Positions 31,514-39,520 of a stretch of DNA of 64,000 nucleotides are shown in pieces. The DNA lies in the NCBI RefSeq assembly GCF_014647435.1, contig NZ_BMPE01000002.1, positions 372,001 to 436,000 on the forward strand. Direction: 5' to 3'. The position numbers were made by a program, and so were the translations under genes. Source of the DNA: Deinococcus radiotolerans (lineage in GTDB: Bacteria; Deinococcota; Deinococci; Deinococcales; Deinococcaceae). The notes under the pieces are model-generated. The model was not told the origin of the DNA, searched no databases, and saw nothing but the letters and a program-made list of their open reading frames with translations. Position 1 is the stretch's first letter; each line of letters starts with the position of its first letter.

Positions 31514-32971
31514 ATGAACCGCAACGACCGGAACGCCCCAGCCAGTCGGCCCCCCCCGACCGGCGCCGCAGACGCGCCCGTGAGCCTCCCCTACGCCCGG
31601 GACTTCATGCTGGGCCGCATGTTCGCGGCCGACGCCGCCTTCGACGGACTGTTCTACACCGGCGTGACCAGCACCGGCATCTACTGCCTGCCGTCCTGCC
31701 GGGCCCGCAAACCCCGCGCGGAGCACGTGCAGTTCCACGCGACGCCCCTTGAGGCGCGCGCGGCGGGCCTGCGCGCCTGCCGCCGCTGCCACCCCGACGC
31801 CTACCGGGGCGTGCCCCCGCACGAGGCGGCCCTGATGGCCGCGCTGGGCAGCGTGCACGTGCCCGACGTGCCGGACGTGCGCGCCCTGGCCGCCGCGCTG
31901 CACCTCGGCGAGAGCGCCCTGCACGCGCACTGGCGCGCACTGTTCCAGGTGACGCCCGGCGAGTGGCTGGCCCGCGAACGCGTGCGGCTCGCCGCGCGGG
32001 CCCTGCGGGACACCGGGGAGCGCGCCGCGGCCATCGCGTTCGGGGTGGGTTTTGGCAGCCTGTCCGCGTTCGGCGCGCAGTTCCGCCGGGTGATGCACCT
32101 GACCCCACAGGCGTGGAGGGTCGCCGGGCGCAACGGCGGCCTGACCCTGACCCTCCCGGCGGGCGTCCCGCTGGCGGTCGTGTGGCGCGACCTGAGCCGC
32201 GACCCCCGCAGTGTCACGCAGCGGGTGGACGCGCCCGCGGGGCGCCTGACCTTCGCCTGGACCCTCCCCACCGGGCCGCAGCGGGTCGCGCTGCACGTCA
32301 CCGCTGGGAAGGTCGAGGTTCACCCGGACGAACCGGACCGCCTGAGCAGTCCTGACTGGGAGGCGCTGCACGCCCTGACCGTCCGCGCGCTGGGCCTGCA
32401 CACCCCGCAGACGGGCCGCGGGTGGCCGGTACCGCTGGCCCCGCAGCCCTTCGATGGCCTGATCTGGGCAGTTGCGGCGCAGCAGGTGACCTTCGCGCAG
32501 GCCTGCCGCGTTCGCCGCACACTGACGGAACGGCACGGCACGCCCGTCGCAGGTGACCTGATCGCGCCGCCCACCGCCGCGCAGCTGAGCGCGCTGAACG
32601 ACGCCGACCTGCGCGCCGCCGGACTGACCGACGCGCGAGCGGCCCTGATGCGCCGCCTCGCGGGCCGGGCCGCGCGGCATGAACTGAACTTGGACGCCCT
32701 GGCCCGCGGCACGGTCAGCGCCGCCCGCCGCACCCTGCTGGCCGTGCCCGGCATCGGCCCCTGGACGGCCGAGTACGTGCTGCTGCGCGTCCTGGGCTTC
32801 CCCGACATCGTGCCCGACGGTGACGCTGCCCTGGCCGCCAGCCTGCGCCGCACCCACGCCCTGCCCACGAAACCCACGCCCGCGCAGGTGCAGGCCCTGC
32901 TCCTCCCGCACGCGCCGCGCCGCAGCCAGGCCGTGCTGCGCGCTTGGCACGCCGCTCTCGACCGCACGTAA
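31514..32971 (+). CDS. alkA: Ada metal-binding / AraC / AlkA-type DNA glycosylase fusion
   Basis: A 485-aa DNA alkylation repair protein. The N-terminal Ada-type zinc site has C58, C62, C89 and C92, the same 4-27-3 spacing as E. coli Ada C38-C42-C69-C72. An AraC helix-turn-helix follows (about 115-200, with RAAAIAFGVGFGSLSAFGAQFRR). Then comes an AlkA N-terminal domain and the HhH-GPD glycosylase with VPGIGPWTAEYVLLR and catalytic D437. It would excise 3-methyladenine-type bases and may activate its own gene after methylation. The Ada methyl-guanine transferase half is missing. Confidence 0.9.
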   Translation: MNRNDRNAPASRPPPTGAADAPVSLPYARDFMLGRMFAADAAFDGLFYTGVTSTGIYCLPSCRARKPRAEHVQFHATPLEARAAGLRACRRCHPDAYRGVPPHEAALMAALGSVHVPDVPDVRALAAALHLGESALHAHWRALFQVTPGEWLARERVRLAARALRDTGERAAAIAFGVGFGSLSAFGAQFRRVMHLTPQAWRVAGRNGGLTLTLPAGVPLAVVWRDLSRDPRSVTQRVDAPAGRLTFAWTLPTGPQRVALHVTAGKVEVHPDEPDRLSSPDWEALHALTVRALGLHTPQTGRGWPVPLAPQPFDGLIWAVAAQQVTFAQACRVRRTLTERHGTPVAGDLIAPPTAAQLSALNDADLRAAGLTDARAALMRRLAGRAARHELNLDALARGTVSAARRTLLAVPGIGPWTAEYVLLRVLGFPDIVPDGDAALAASLRRTHALPTKPTPAQVQALLLPHAPRRSQAVLRAWHAALDRT

Positions 32972-33042
32972 GACGTGCCCCGCCTCCAGTCCGGCCCGCA
33001 GAGGCACCGGACGTCCTTCCCCATGCCGCAAGGAGCCCAACG

Positions 33043-33894
33043 ATGATCCGACCCGACCACGCCCGCACCCTCCACGACCTGCACGCCCCCGCTGGTGGCG
33101 GCCTGATCCTCCCGAACGCCTGGGACGCCGCCAGCGCCCGCACGCTGGAGCACGCAGGCGCCCCCGCCATCGGCACGACCAGCGCCGGAATCGCCTTCGC
33201 GCTGGGCTACCCGGACGGACAGATCGCGCCCGTCGGGTTACTGCTGGACGCCCTGGCGCGCATCGTGCGGGCCACCGCCCGGCCCGTCACCGCTGACCTG
33301 GAAGGCGGGTACGCCCCTGACCCAGAGGGCGTCGCGGCGACTGTGACCCGCGCGCTGCGGCTGGGCGTGGCGGGCCTGAATCTGGAGGACGCCACCGGCA
33401 CGCCCACCGACCCACTGCGCCCTGTGCAGGAGCAGGTTCTGCGGCTGCGTGCCGCCCGGCACGCCGCTGACCGGCTGGGCGTGCTGGCCTACCTGAATGC
33501 CCGCACCGACACGTACCTCGCCGGCTTCGGGGCCACCCCCGCCGAACGTTTCGCGGAGACCGTCCGGCGCGGCCGGGCGTACCTGCACGCCGGGGCGGAC
33601 AGCGTGTTCGTGCCCGGCCTGACCGACCCCGCCACCCTGCGCGACCTGCGCGCCGCGCTGGGCGGCCCGGTCAGCGTGATGCTCCTGCCCAGCGGTCCGG
33701 ACGCCCACACCCTGCTGCGCGCCGGGGCCAGCCGTGTCAGCACCGGCCCCGCCCTGATGCTCGCCGCACTGGGGCACACCCTGAGCCTCACCCACGACCT
33801 GCTGGGCCCCGGCACGCCGCCTGCCACGCCCGGCCCCGACTACGCGCAGGTGCAGGAATGGTTCAGTGCGGGTCCGTCACTCGCTCAGCAGTAG
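33043..33894 (+). CDS. Isocitrate lyase/PEP mutase family enzyme
   Basis: A 283-aa TIM-barrel protein of the PEP mutase/isocitrate lyase superfamily. Blocks LILPNAWDAASART, TTSAGIAFALGYPDG, TADLEGGYAPD and GVAGLNLEDA are visible; the metal-binding Asp/Glu lie in DLEGGY and NLEDA. The isocitrate lyase KKCGH loop is absent, so a small-acid lyase or phosphonate-type activity is more likely. AAGGAG with a 7-nt spacer fixes the start. The last 18 bases overlap lepB on the other strand. Confidence 0.88.
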   Translation: MIRPDHARTLHDLHAPAGGGLILPNAWDAASARTLEHAGAPAIGTTSAGIAFALGYPDGQIAPVGLLLDALARIVRATARPVTADLEGGYAPDPEGVAATVTRALRLGVAGLNLEDATGTPTDPLRPVQEQVLRLRAARHAADRLGVLAYLNARTDTYLAGFGATPAERFAETVRRGRAYLHAGADSVFVPGLTDPATLRDLRAALGGPVSVMLLPSGPDAHTLLRAGASRVSTGPALMLAALGHTLSLTHDLLGPGTPPATPGPDYAQVQEWFSAGPSLAQQ

Positions 33895-34590
33895 GCGCGG
33901 ATTCCAGTGAGCCGGGCCGCTGAGCTGCACGCGCCGCTCGGGGTGCGCCTGCCCGTCGCAGGGGGCCTGCGCGTGCTCGGGGACGGTCAGGGGCCACACG
34001 CTGGCGACGGCCCGCCCGGCGATGTCGGCGGTATCTACTGGCCCGAACACGCGGCTGTCGAGGCTGCCGCCCTCGCTGCGGTTGTCGCCCATCACGAAGT
34101 ACGCCCCGGCGGGCACGGTAACGGCGGGCGTGTTCGCCAGAGGGCTGGCGGTGTCATGGCAGCTGGCGGCCCAGTACCCCTGCGTGCGCGCCTCAGGGAG
34201 CGGCTGGCCGTTCACGAGGACGGTGCCGCCGCGCACCTGAACGGTGTCGCCGGGCAGTCCCACGACGCGCTTGACGAGGTACGGGCGGTACGCCCAGGGA
34301 AGGGCCACGCCCCGGTACTCGCGCGTCCACTCGGCGGCGGCGCTGCGGGGCGGTTTGAACACGACCACGTCACCGCGCGCGTACGTGCCCAGCCCGGCGC
34401 GGTGCGCCCAGCCCTCGACCTTCGGGACGACCAGCTGTTCGCCGTGGCGCAGGCCAGGCAGCATGCTCGCGCCGTCCACGCGCACGGCGGTCGCGCCGAA
34501 CTGCGTGACGAGCAACGCGACCAGGACGGGCGATCCCCACTCCTGCCAGAGGGTACGCCAGCGGCCCGGGCGGCCCTGCGGCGGGGTCAC
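33877..34590 (-). CDS. lepB: Signal peptidase I
   Basis: A 237-aa membrane-bound leader peptidase with one N-terminal helix (about 16-32, SPVLVALLVTQFGATAV). The catalytic Ser is S42 in DGASMLPGL and the Lys is K107 in YLVKRVVGLPGD; the GDNRSEGGSLDSRVFG box is also present. The GTG start overlaps the previous stop as GTGA, so it is translationally coupled to a small membrane protein and sits in an operon headed by a PadR repressor, an unusual setting for lepB. Confidence 0.94.
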   Translation of the reverse strand: MTPPQGRPGRWRTLWQEWGSPVLVALLVTQFGATAVRVDGASMLPGLRHGEQLVVPKVEGWAHRAGLGTYARGDVVVFKPPRSAAAEWTREYRGVALPWAYRPYLVKRVVGLPGDTVQVRGGTVLVNGQPLPEARTQGYWAASCHDTASPLANTPAVTVPAGAYFVMGDNRSEGGSLDSRVFGPVDTADIAGRAVASVWPLTVPEHAQAPCDGQAHPERRVQLSGPAHWNPRLLLSE

Positions 34591-34928
34591 CGGCCCACCT
34601 GCGCGGCGGGTGCAGGGGCGGGCGGGGTGTGGGTGCCCAGCGCGTACGCCGCGCCGCCCAGCAGACCCGCCGCGAGCAGCCAGCGCAGCGCCAGCCCCAG
34701 CGTGTACGTCCGCGCGAAGCGCAGCGCGGTCAGGGGAGCGGGGCCCGCGTCCCGCACGGCCTGTGTCCAGGCCTGCGCCTCGTCCAGGCCGCGCAGGCGG
34801 GCGTTCAGCATGTCCAGGTGCAGGTGCCCCAGCAATTCGGCCTGCACGACCCGCGCGGCGCGCGGGGGGATCAGGCAGGTCACGCGGCGCAGGTAGGCGC
34901 GCACCTCGCGCGGGGGGGTGCCGCTCAC
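34587..34928 (-). CDS. Small membrane protein with a permease-prefix-like domain
   Basis: A 113-aa protein with a GTG start that overlaps the padR stop as GTGA. Residues 5-70 form a helical soluble region (YLRRVTCLIPPRAARVVQAE, then LDEAQAWTQAVRDAGPA) like the permease prefix or HAAS-type domains found next to PadR regulators. One membrane helix follows (about 80-98, WLLAAGLLGGAAYALG) and then a Pro/Ala tail. It may be the membrane partner or target of the PadR system. Confidence 0.75.
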   Translation of the reverse strand: MSGTPPREVRAYLRRVTCLIPPRAARVVQAELLGHLHLDMLNARLRGLDEAQAWTQAVRDAGPAPLTALRFARTYTLGLALRWLLAAGLLGGAAYALGTHTPPAPAPAAQVGR

Positions 34929-35242
34929 CAGAGGCCCCTCAGCGCCCGGTCGAACGCGTGGTAGCGCTCGCGGCGCCGGGCGAGTTCCTCGCGGCCCGCG
35001 TCCGTCAGGGTGTACGTCCGCACCGGGGGGCCGCCGCGCGCGGGGCTGGCCTCCTGGGCGCGCAGGAACCCGGCGCGTTCCAGGCGGTGCAGCGCGGGGT
35101 ACAGACTTCCCGCGTTCAGGCGGATGTGCCCGTCCGTGCCGCTCTGGACGCGCGCGGCGATGTCCTGCCCGTAGCCGCCCTCGCGTTCGAGGACGCTCAG
35201 GAGGATCAGGTCGAGGTTGCCCTTGAAGAGGTTCGGATCCAC
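34925..35242 (-). CDS. PadR family transcriptional regulator
   Basis: A 105-aa winged-helix repressor. Blocks FKGNLDLILLSVLERE, GYGQDIAARV, LNAGSLYPALHRLERAGFL and RTYTLTDAGREEL are the PadR signature, followed by a short dimerisation helix. The start is a GTG at 35242. A TATCAGAGTCCGATA palindrome lies 4 bp upstream and is the likely auto-regulatory site. The gene leads an operon with a small membrane protein and lepB. Confidence 0.92.
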   Translation of the reverse strand: MDPNLFKGNLDLILLSVLEREGGYGQDIAARVQSGTDGHIRLNAGSLYPALHRLERAGFLRAQEASPARGGPPVRTYTLTDAGREELARRRERYHAFDRALRGLW

Positions 35243-35245
35243 GGG

Positions 35246-35260
35246 TATCAGAGTCCGATA
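35246..35260. promoter_or_regulatory. Candidate PadR operator
   Basis: TATCAGAGTCCGATA is an odd-centred palindrome in which 6 of 7 symmetric pairs match (only A35250/C35256 break it). It lies 4-18 bp before the padR start, an ideal place for autorepression. Confidence 0.55.
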
Positions 35261-35295
35261 TCAGCATGTGATGCCGGTGAGCCGCTGGCCTCTCA

Positions 35296-35364
35296 CAGCG
35301 GTTTCCAGTTCCATTGAAGGGCCAACACCACGCCCTTCAATTCCACTTCCAACCGCTGGTGTTG
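35296..35364. other. Composite hairpin with loop-to-flank pseudoknot
   Basis: An outer 8-bp stem (CAGCGGTT 35296-35303 with AACCGCTG 35351-35358) encloses a 9x9 internal loop (TCCAGTTCC and TCCACTTCC) and an inner perfect 10-bp stem (ATTGAAGGGC 35313-35322 with GCCCTTCAAT 35332-35341). The apical loop CAACACCA (35323-35330) is complementary to TGGTGTTG (35357-35364) just 3' of the outer stem. CAGCGG can also pair with CCGCTG at 35282-35287, giving a rival fold. It could be a structured RNA or the end of a mobile element. Confidence 0.7.
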
Positions 35365-35405
35365 TCAGGCGCTCGCTCTGCGGCGCAGCTCTTCGAATCC
35401 GCTCG

Positions 35406-35441
35406 TTCAGGAGTATGGAAGGTACCTTCCATACTCCTGAA
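35406..35441. repeat. 36-bp perfect palindrome
   Basis: Each 18-base arm (TTCAGGAGTATGGAAGGT and its reverse complement) is perfect and there is no spacer; the centre is GGT|ACC at 35423/35424. No T run follows, so it is not a classic terminator. It lies 66 bp before the photolyase-like gene and could be a high-affinity operator or a cruciform site. Confidence 0.85.
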
Positions 35442-35463
35442 TGCTGCTGTCGCCTCTGCACGC

Positions 35464-35475
35464 GACCGTACGGTC
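35464..35475. promoter_or_regulatory. 12-bp palindrome in the photolyase-like promoter
   Basis: GACCGTACGGTC is a perfect palindrome 31 bp before the ATG at 35507, about where a -35 element would lie relative to a CATGCT -10-like box at 35495-35500. It is a candidate repressor site. Confidence 0.45.
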
Positions 35476-35506
35476 TGACCGGGCGGCCCCCTGCCATGCT
35501 GACCGC

Positions 35507-36862
35507 ATGACCGCCCCGCCCGCCGACCTGCCCCTGGACCTCCCGGACGCGCAGCTGCCCGGCGTGCTCGGCGCCGCCCTGGCGGGCCTGTACACCGGCG
35601 AGCCGCGCCTGCCCGCCCGGCCCGGTGGGCGCGCGGCGGGACTGGCGGCGCTGCACGCCTGGACCGGCGCCGGGTACCGCGAGCGCAACCACCTGTCGGG
35701 GAACGTGTCGCGCCTGAGCATGTACCTGCGGCACGGCATGATCGGCATCCGCGAGGTCGCCGCGCACGCCCGCCACGTCCTGCGGGGCCGCGAGCGGGAC
35801 GAGTTCCTGCGGCAGCTGACCTGGGGGGAGTTCTTCCGACTGGTGCTGCGGCAGGAGGGCGCGCGCGTGCTGGACAACTTGGAAGAACCCAAGTACCCCG
35901 CCCGCTGGACGGACGCGCTGCCGGACGACGTCCGCGTGGCGCGCACGGACCTGCCCTGCGTGGACGCCTGGGTCACGCATCTGATCCGGGACGGCTGGCT
36001 GCACAATCATGAGCGGCTGTGGTTCGCGGCGTACCTGATCCACTGGCGCGGGGTGCACTGGCGGGCTGGGTACGCCTTCTTCCGCGAGCATCTGCTCGAC
36101 GGGGACATTGCCAGCAACGCCCTGTCGTGGCAGTGGGTGGCGAGCACCTTCAGCAACAAGCCGCACGTCATGAATCAGGAGAACATCGAGCGCTTCAGCG
36201 GGGGCCGCTGGTGCCGGGACTGCACCGCGGATTGCCCGTTCCGGGGTAGCTACGAGGAGCTGGAGGCGCGCCTGTTCAGCGGCCGCCTGACCGAGGAGGC
36301 CCCGACGCCCGATGACGCCGGGGACCCCCGCCGTGCCGCGCCAGCAGCAGAGGTGGCGGCCGCGCCGATCCAGCCGACCGGGCCGACCTCCCCGCGCGTG
36401 GTGTGGGTGCACGGGGACGGCCTGTCCGTGACGGACGCGGCCCTGAGCGCCTGCCCGGACGCCCCGGCGCTGTTCGTGTTCGACCGGCCGTTCCTGTCCG
36501 GGACGCCCATCGCGTTTCCCCGGCTGGCGTTCATGTACCAGGGCGTGCGGGACCTCGCCGCCGCGCGCCGGGCGCCCACGCACGCGCGGGTGGGCGCGGT
36601 CGCCGGGGAGCTCGCGGCGTTCGCGCGCGCTTACGGGGCGGGGGAACTGCACGTCACGCGGAACTTCACGCCGGAATTCACGCGCATCCTCGCGGGCGTG
36701 CGCGCCGCGCACCCGGACCTGCGGCTGGTCGTGCACGATCCCGAACGCCTGACGTCGTACGACGGGCCGGTGCGGCGCTTCTTCGGCTTCTGGAAGAAGG
36801 TGGAACGCGAGGTCCTGCAGAGCGCCCCCAGCCCGGACGCCCCCCAGCGCGGCCACCGCTGA
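35507..36862 (+). CDS. Photolyase/cryptochrome-like flavoprotein with swapped domain order
   Basis: A 451-aa protein. Residues about 40-235 match the FAD-binding helical domain of photolyases: SRLSMYLRHGMIG around M72, LRQLTWGEFFRLVL, LHNHERLW with H166, and LLDGDIASNALSWQWV (D198 to V208). Three cysteines follow as C236-x2-C239-x3-C243. Residues about 296-440 look like the alpha/beta antenna domain (VVWVHGDGLSVTDAAL, ALFVFDRPF), which in known photolyases comes first. It may repair UV photoproducts or sense light; activity cannot be inferred from sequence alone. Confidence 0.8.
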   Translation: MTAPPADLPLDLPDAQLPGVLGAALAGLYTGEPRLPARPGGRAAGLAALHAWTGAGYRERNHLSGNVSRLSMYLRHGMIGIREVAAHARHVLRGRERDEFLRQLTWGEFFRLVLRQEGARVLDNLEEPKYPARWTDALPDDVRVARTDLPCVDAWVTHLIRDGWLHNHERLWFAAYLIHWRGVHWRAGYAFFREHLLDGDIASNALSWQWVASTFSNKPHVMNQENIERFSGGRWCRDCTADCPFRGSYEELEARLFSGRLTEEAPTPDDAGDPRRAAPAAEVAAAPIQPTGPTSPRVVWVHGDGLSVTDAALSACPDAPALFVFDRPFLSGTPIAFPRLAFMYQGVRDLAAARRAPTHARVGAVAGELAAFARAYGAGELHVTRNFTPEFTRILAGVRAAHPDLRLVVHDPERLTSYDGPVRRFFGFWKKVEREVLQSAPSPDAPQRGHR

Positions 36863-36935
36863 CCCACCCCGGTCCTGGGGCCGGGTGTTCATCTGGCGGA
36901 TGCGCCCGCCCGCCGGGGTGGGGGAGACTGCCTGC

Positions 36936-37451
36936 ATGACCGTACCGAATGCCGATCTGCGCGCCACGTACGCCTGGGCCCGCGTGGGCCGCGAGCGCCT
37001 GCTGACGTGGCTGGAATCCCTGCCCGGGGGCGTGTACACCCTGGAACGTCCGGACTTCGCGTTCGGCAGCCTGCGGAACGTGCAGGTGCACGTCGCGGAC
37101 TGCTACCGCGTGTGGCTTGCGGCGCGTGGTCTGGGCGAGACCGTCGTGCGGCTCGACCCGGGCGCGTTGCCGGACGTGGCGGCCCTGCGTGCCGTCTACG
37201 CGGACGTGGACGCCCTGGTGGACCGGGCGCTGAACGCCTTCACGCAGCCGGACGAGCCGCGCCGCGTGCCCTTCGGGGACCGGGAGCTGGAGGTCACGGG
37301 CCGCTGGCTTTTCATGCATCCCCTGACGCACGAGTTCCATCACAAGGGCCAGCTCCTGACGATGGGGCGCGTGCTGGGCTTCCCGTACCCGGCGGGGCCG
37401 GACACGGACCTGGGCCTGCCGGAGGAAGCGGCGGCGTGGCTGAGTTCTTGA
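36936..37451 (+). CDS. DinB family protein
   Basis: A 171-aa four-helix-bundle protein of the DinB/YfiT-like superfamily, which is expanded in Deinococcus. The metal-binding His pattern is visible as VHVADCYRVW in the first half and LTHEFHHKGQ in the second. Members include thiol-dependent transferases, for example bacillithiol transferases, but the function of this one is unknown. I took the ATG at 36936, which has a GAGACT box 6 nt upstream. It is followed by, and overlaps by 16 bases, the Cys/His hydrolase candidate. Confidence 0.88.
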   Translation: MTVPNADLRATYAWARVGRERLLTWLESLPGGVYTLERPDFAFGSLRNVQVHVADCYRVWLAARGLGETVVRLDPGALPDVAALRAVYADVDALVDRALNAFTQPDEPRRVPFGDRELEVTGRWLFMHPLTHEFHHKGQLLTMGRVLGFPYPAGPDTDLGLPEEAAAWLSS

Positions 37452-38296
37452 ACGTCCTGAACATCCCGGTGGACCCCGCGCTGCTGGCGGCGTGGTGCGG
37501 CTGGCTGGCCCCGGCGCGGCAGCCGTTCTACCTGACCGGGGCTGAAGCGGACGCGCTGGGCCTGGAGGCGCTGGGGCTGGACACGGTGCCGCGCGCCGGG
37601 CTGACCCTGACCCCCGAGGAACGCGACACCATCACCGAGTGGACCATCTCTGCGCTGGCGGACCGGGTGGCGTGGCTGACCCTGGCGGACGTGGACGCCC
37701 TGCCGCCCGGGTCCCGCCGGGCACTGCTGCGCGCGCAGGTGCGCCACGGGCGGGGCAACGTCCCATTGGGCCGCGCCTTCCCGGAGCTGGGCCTGCCGCC
37801 GGGCCGGTTTCTGTGGCGGCCCGAGCAGCTGACCGCCGGGGTGCTGGCGCGGGTCGTCGCGGCGCCTGGCGTGCCCTGCCAGCGCTTGGAGGTCCCGCTG
37901 GAGGTGTGGCGCGCGGCGCAGGAGGTGCTGCCGGGCGCGCGGGCGCTGGCAGGTTCGTTCCCGCAGGGCAGCGCGGGGAACTGCTTTGGGACCGTGATGG
38001 GCGCGGCGGGGACCAGGGGCGCGGCGGCCGAGTGGATGCAGCGCGAGCCGTTCGAGGCCTTCCTGCACGCCCGCACCCGGCCCGGCGGGCGGGACGATCA
38101 GCCGGGTACGGTGCTGCTGTGGCGATCCAGCAATGGGCTGGCGCAGCATGCCGCTGTGACGCTGGGCGGCGGCTGGGCGCTGCACAAGGCCGCGCAGACG
38201 TGGTGGACGCCGCGCGTGGTGCTGCCCACCGCCACCCTGATCCGCGTGAGCCGCTCGGCGGGCTGGCGGCTCTCACGCCGTCACCTGCTGGCCTGA
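37436..38296 (+). CDS. Putative papain-fold (NlpC/P60-like) Cys/His protein, unknown
   Basis: A 286-aa protein read from a GTG at 37436 that follows GGAGG and overlaps the DinB gene by 16 bases. The first 180 residues are not recognised. The C-terminal part has a possible nucleophile Cys in SAGNCFGTVMGAA and, about 65 residues later, QHAAVTLGGGWALHKAAQTWW, which resembles the His region of NlpC/P60 or CHAP enzymes. A hydrolase or amidase role is an inference. No signal peptide is seen, so the target would be cytosolic. Confidence 0.65.
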   Translation: MAEFLNVLNIPVDPALLAAWCGWLAPARQPFYLTGAEADALGLEALGLDTVPRAGLTLTPEERDTITEWTISALADRVAWLTLADVDALPPGSRRALLRAQVRHGRGNVPLGRAFPELGLPPGRFLWRPEQLTAGVLARVVAAPGVPCQRLEVPLEVWRAAQEVLPGARALAGSFPQGSAGNCFGTVMGAAGTRGAAAEWMQREPFEAFLHARTRPGGRDDQPGTVLLWRSSNGLAQHAAVTLGGGWALHKAAQTWWTPRVVLPTATLIRVSRSAGWRLSRRHLLA

Positions 38297-38306
38297 GCGG
38301 CTCTGG

Positions 38307-38312
38307 TAGCCT
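38307..38312 (+). promoter_or_regulatory. Leaderless -10 box of the Nudix gene
   Basis: TAGCCT lies 6 nt before the ATG at 38319. Confidence 0.5.
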
Positions 38313-38318
38313 GCGGGC

Positions 38319-38903
<585 letters not shown>

Positions 38904-38905
38904 CC

Positions 38906-39520
38906 GTGGCTGTCCCGGATCTGCCCGCGCCATTCACGACCCTGGCCGGACCGCACCGGTTTGACGCGGTCATCGAGAACAGCGAGTTCTTGGCCTTCGC
39001 GGACCGCGCCGACACGCCCGGCGATGCCCTGGCGCAGCTGGCGGCACTCCGGGCGCGCTACCCGGTCGCCACGCATCACTGCTGGGCGTACCGCATTGGG
39101 GCGGCGTACCGCTTTGGTGATGACGGCGAGCCGGGCGGCACGGCCGGCGCCCCGATCCTGCGGGCCATCGAGGGCCAGGGTGTGGATCACGTGATGGTCA
39201 TCGTCGTCCGCTTCTACGGCGGCGTGAAACTGGGCACCGGCGGGCTGGTCCGCGCGTACGGGGGCAGCGCCGCCGAGTGCCTGCGCACCGCCGCGCGTCT
39301 CCAGGTCCGCCCGCGCCGCACCGTCCGCGTCGCCGTGCCGTTCGACGCGGTCGGCGGGCTGTACCACTTGCTGGGCACCTGGGACGTCACGCGCGGCGAG
39401 GAGGCGTACACGGCGGGCGGCGTGGAACTCGACGTGCACCTGTACCCCGAGGACACGGACGCCTTCGCGGCGGCCCTGCGGGACGCGACGCGTGGCGCGG
39501 CGGTGACCGACCTTGACTGA
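38906..39520 (+). CDS. YigZ/IMPACT family protein
   Basis: A 204-aa protein of the UPF0029/IMPACT family with unknown bacterial role. The N-terminal [23 protein letters not shown] and the core [23 protein letters not shown] and [22 protein letters not shown] are strongly conserved; a DUF1949-like tail follows. The GTG at 38906 was chosen because it directly follows the Nudix stop and matches the family N terminus. Its end overlaps the next gene by 8 bases. Confidence 0.9.
   Translation: MAVPDLPAPFTTLAGPHRFDAVIENSEFLAFADRADTPGDALAQLAALRARYPVATHHCWAYRIGAAYRFGDDGEPGGTAGAPILRAIEGQGVDHVMVIVVRFYGGVKLGTGGLVRAYGGSAAECLRTAARLQVRPRRTVRVAVPFDAVGGLYHLLGTWDVTRGEEAYTAGGVELDVHLYPEDTDAFAAALRDATRGAAVTDLD

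Noticed and set aside
35406..35441. Rho-independent terminator at the palindrome
   Set aside because: No loop and no T run on either side, and it lies between divergent genes where no terminator is needed.
35411..35510. Gene starting at AGGAGTATG inside the 36-bp palindrome
   Set aside because: The frame ends after about 32 codons at 35510, just past the real photolyase-like start, and the SD-ATG is a by-product of the palindrome symmetry.
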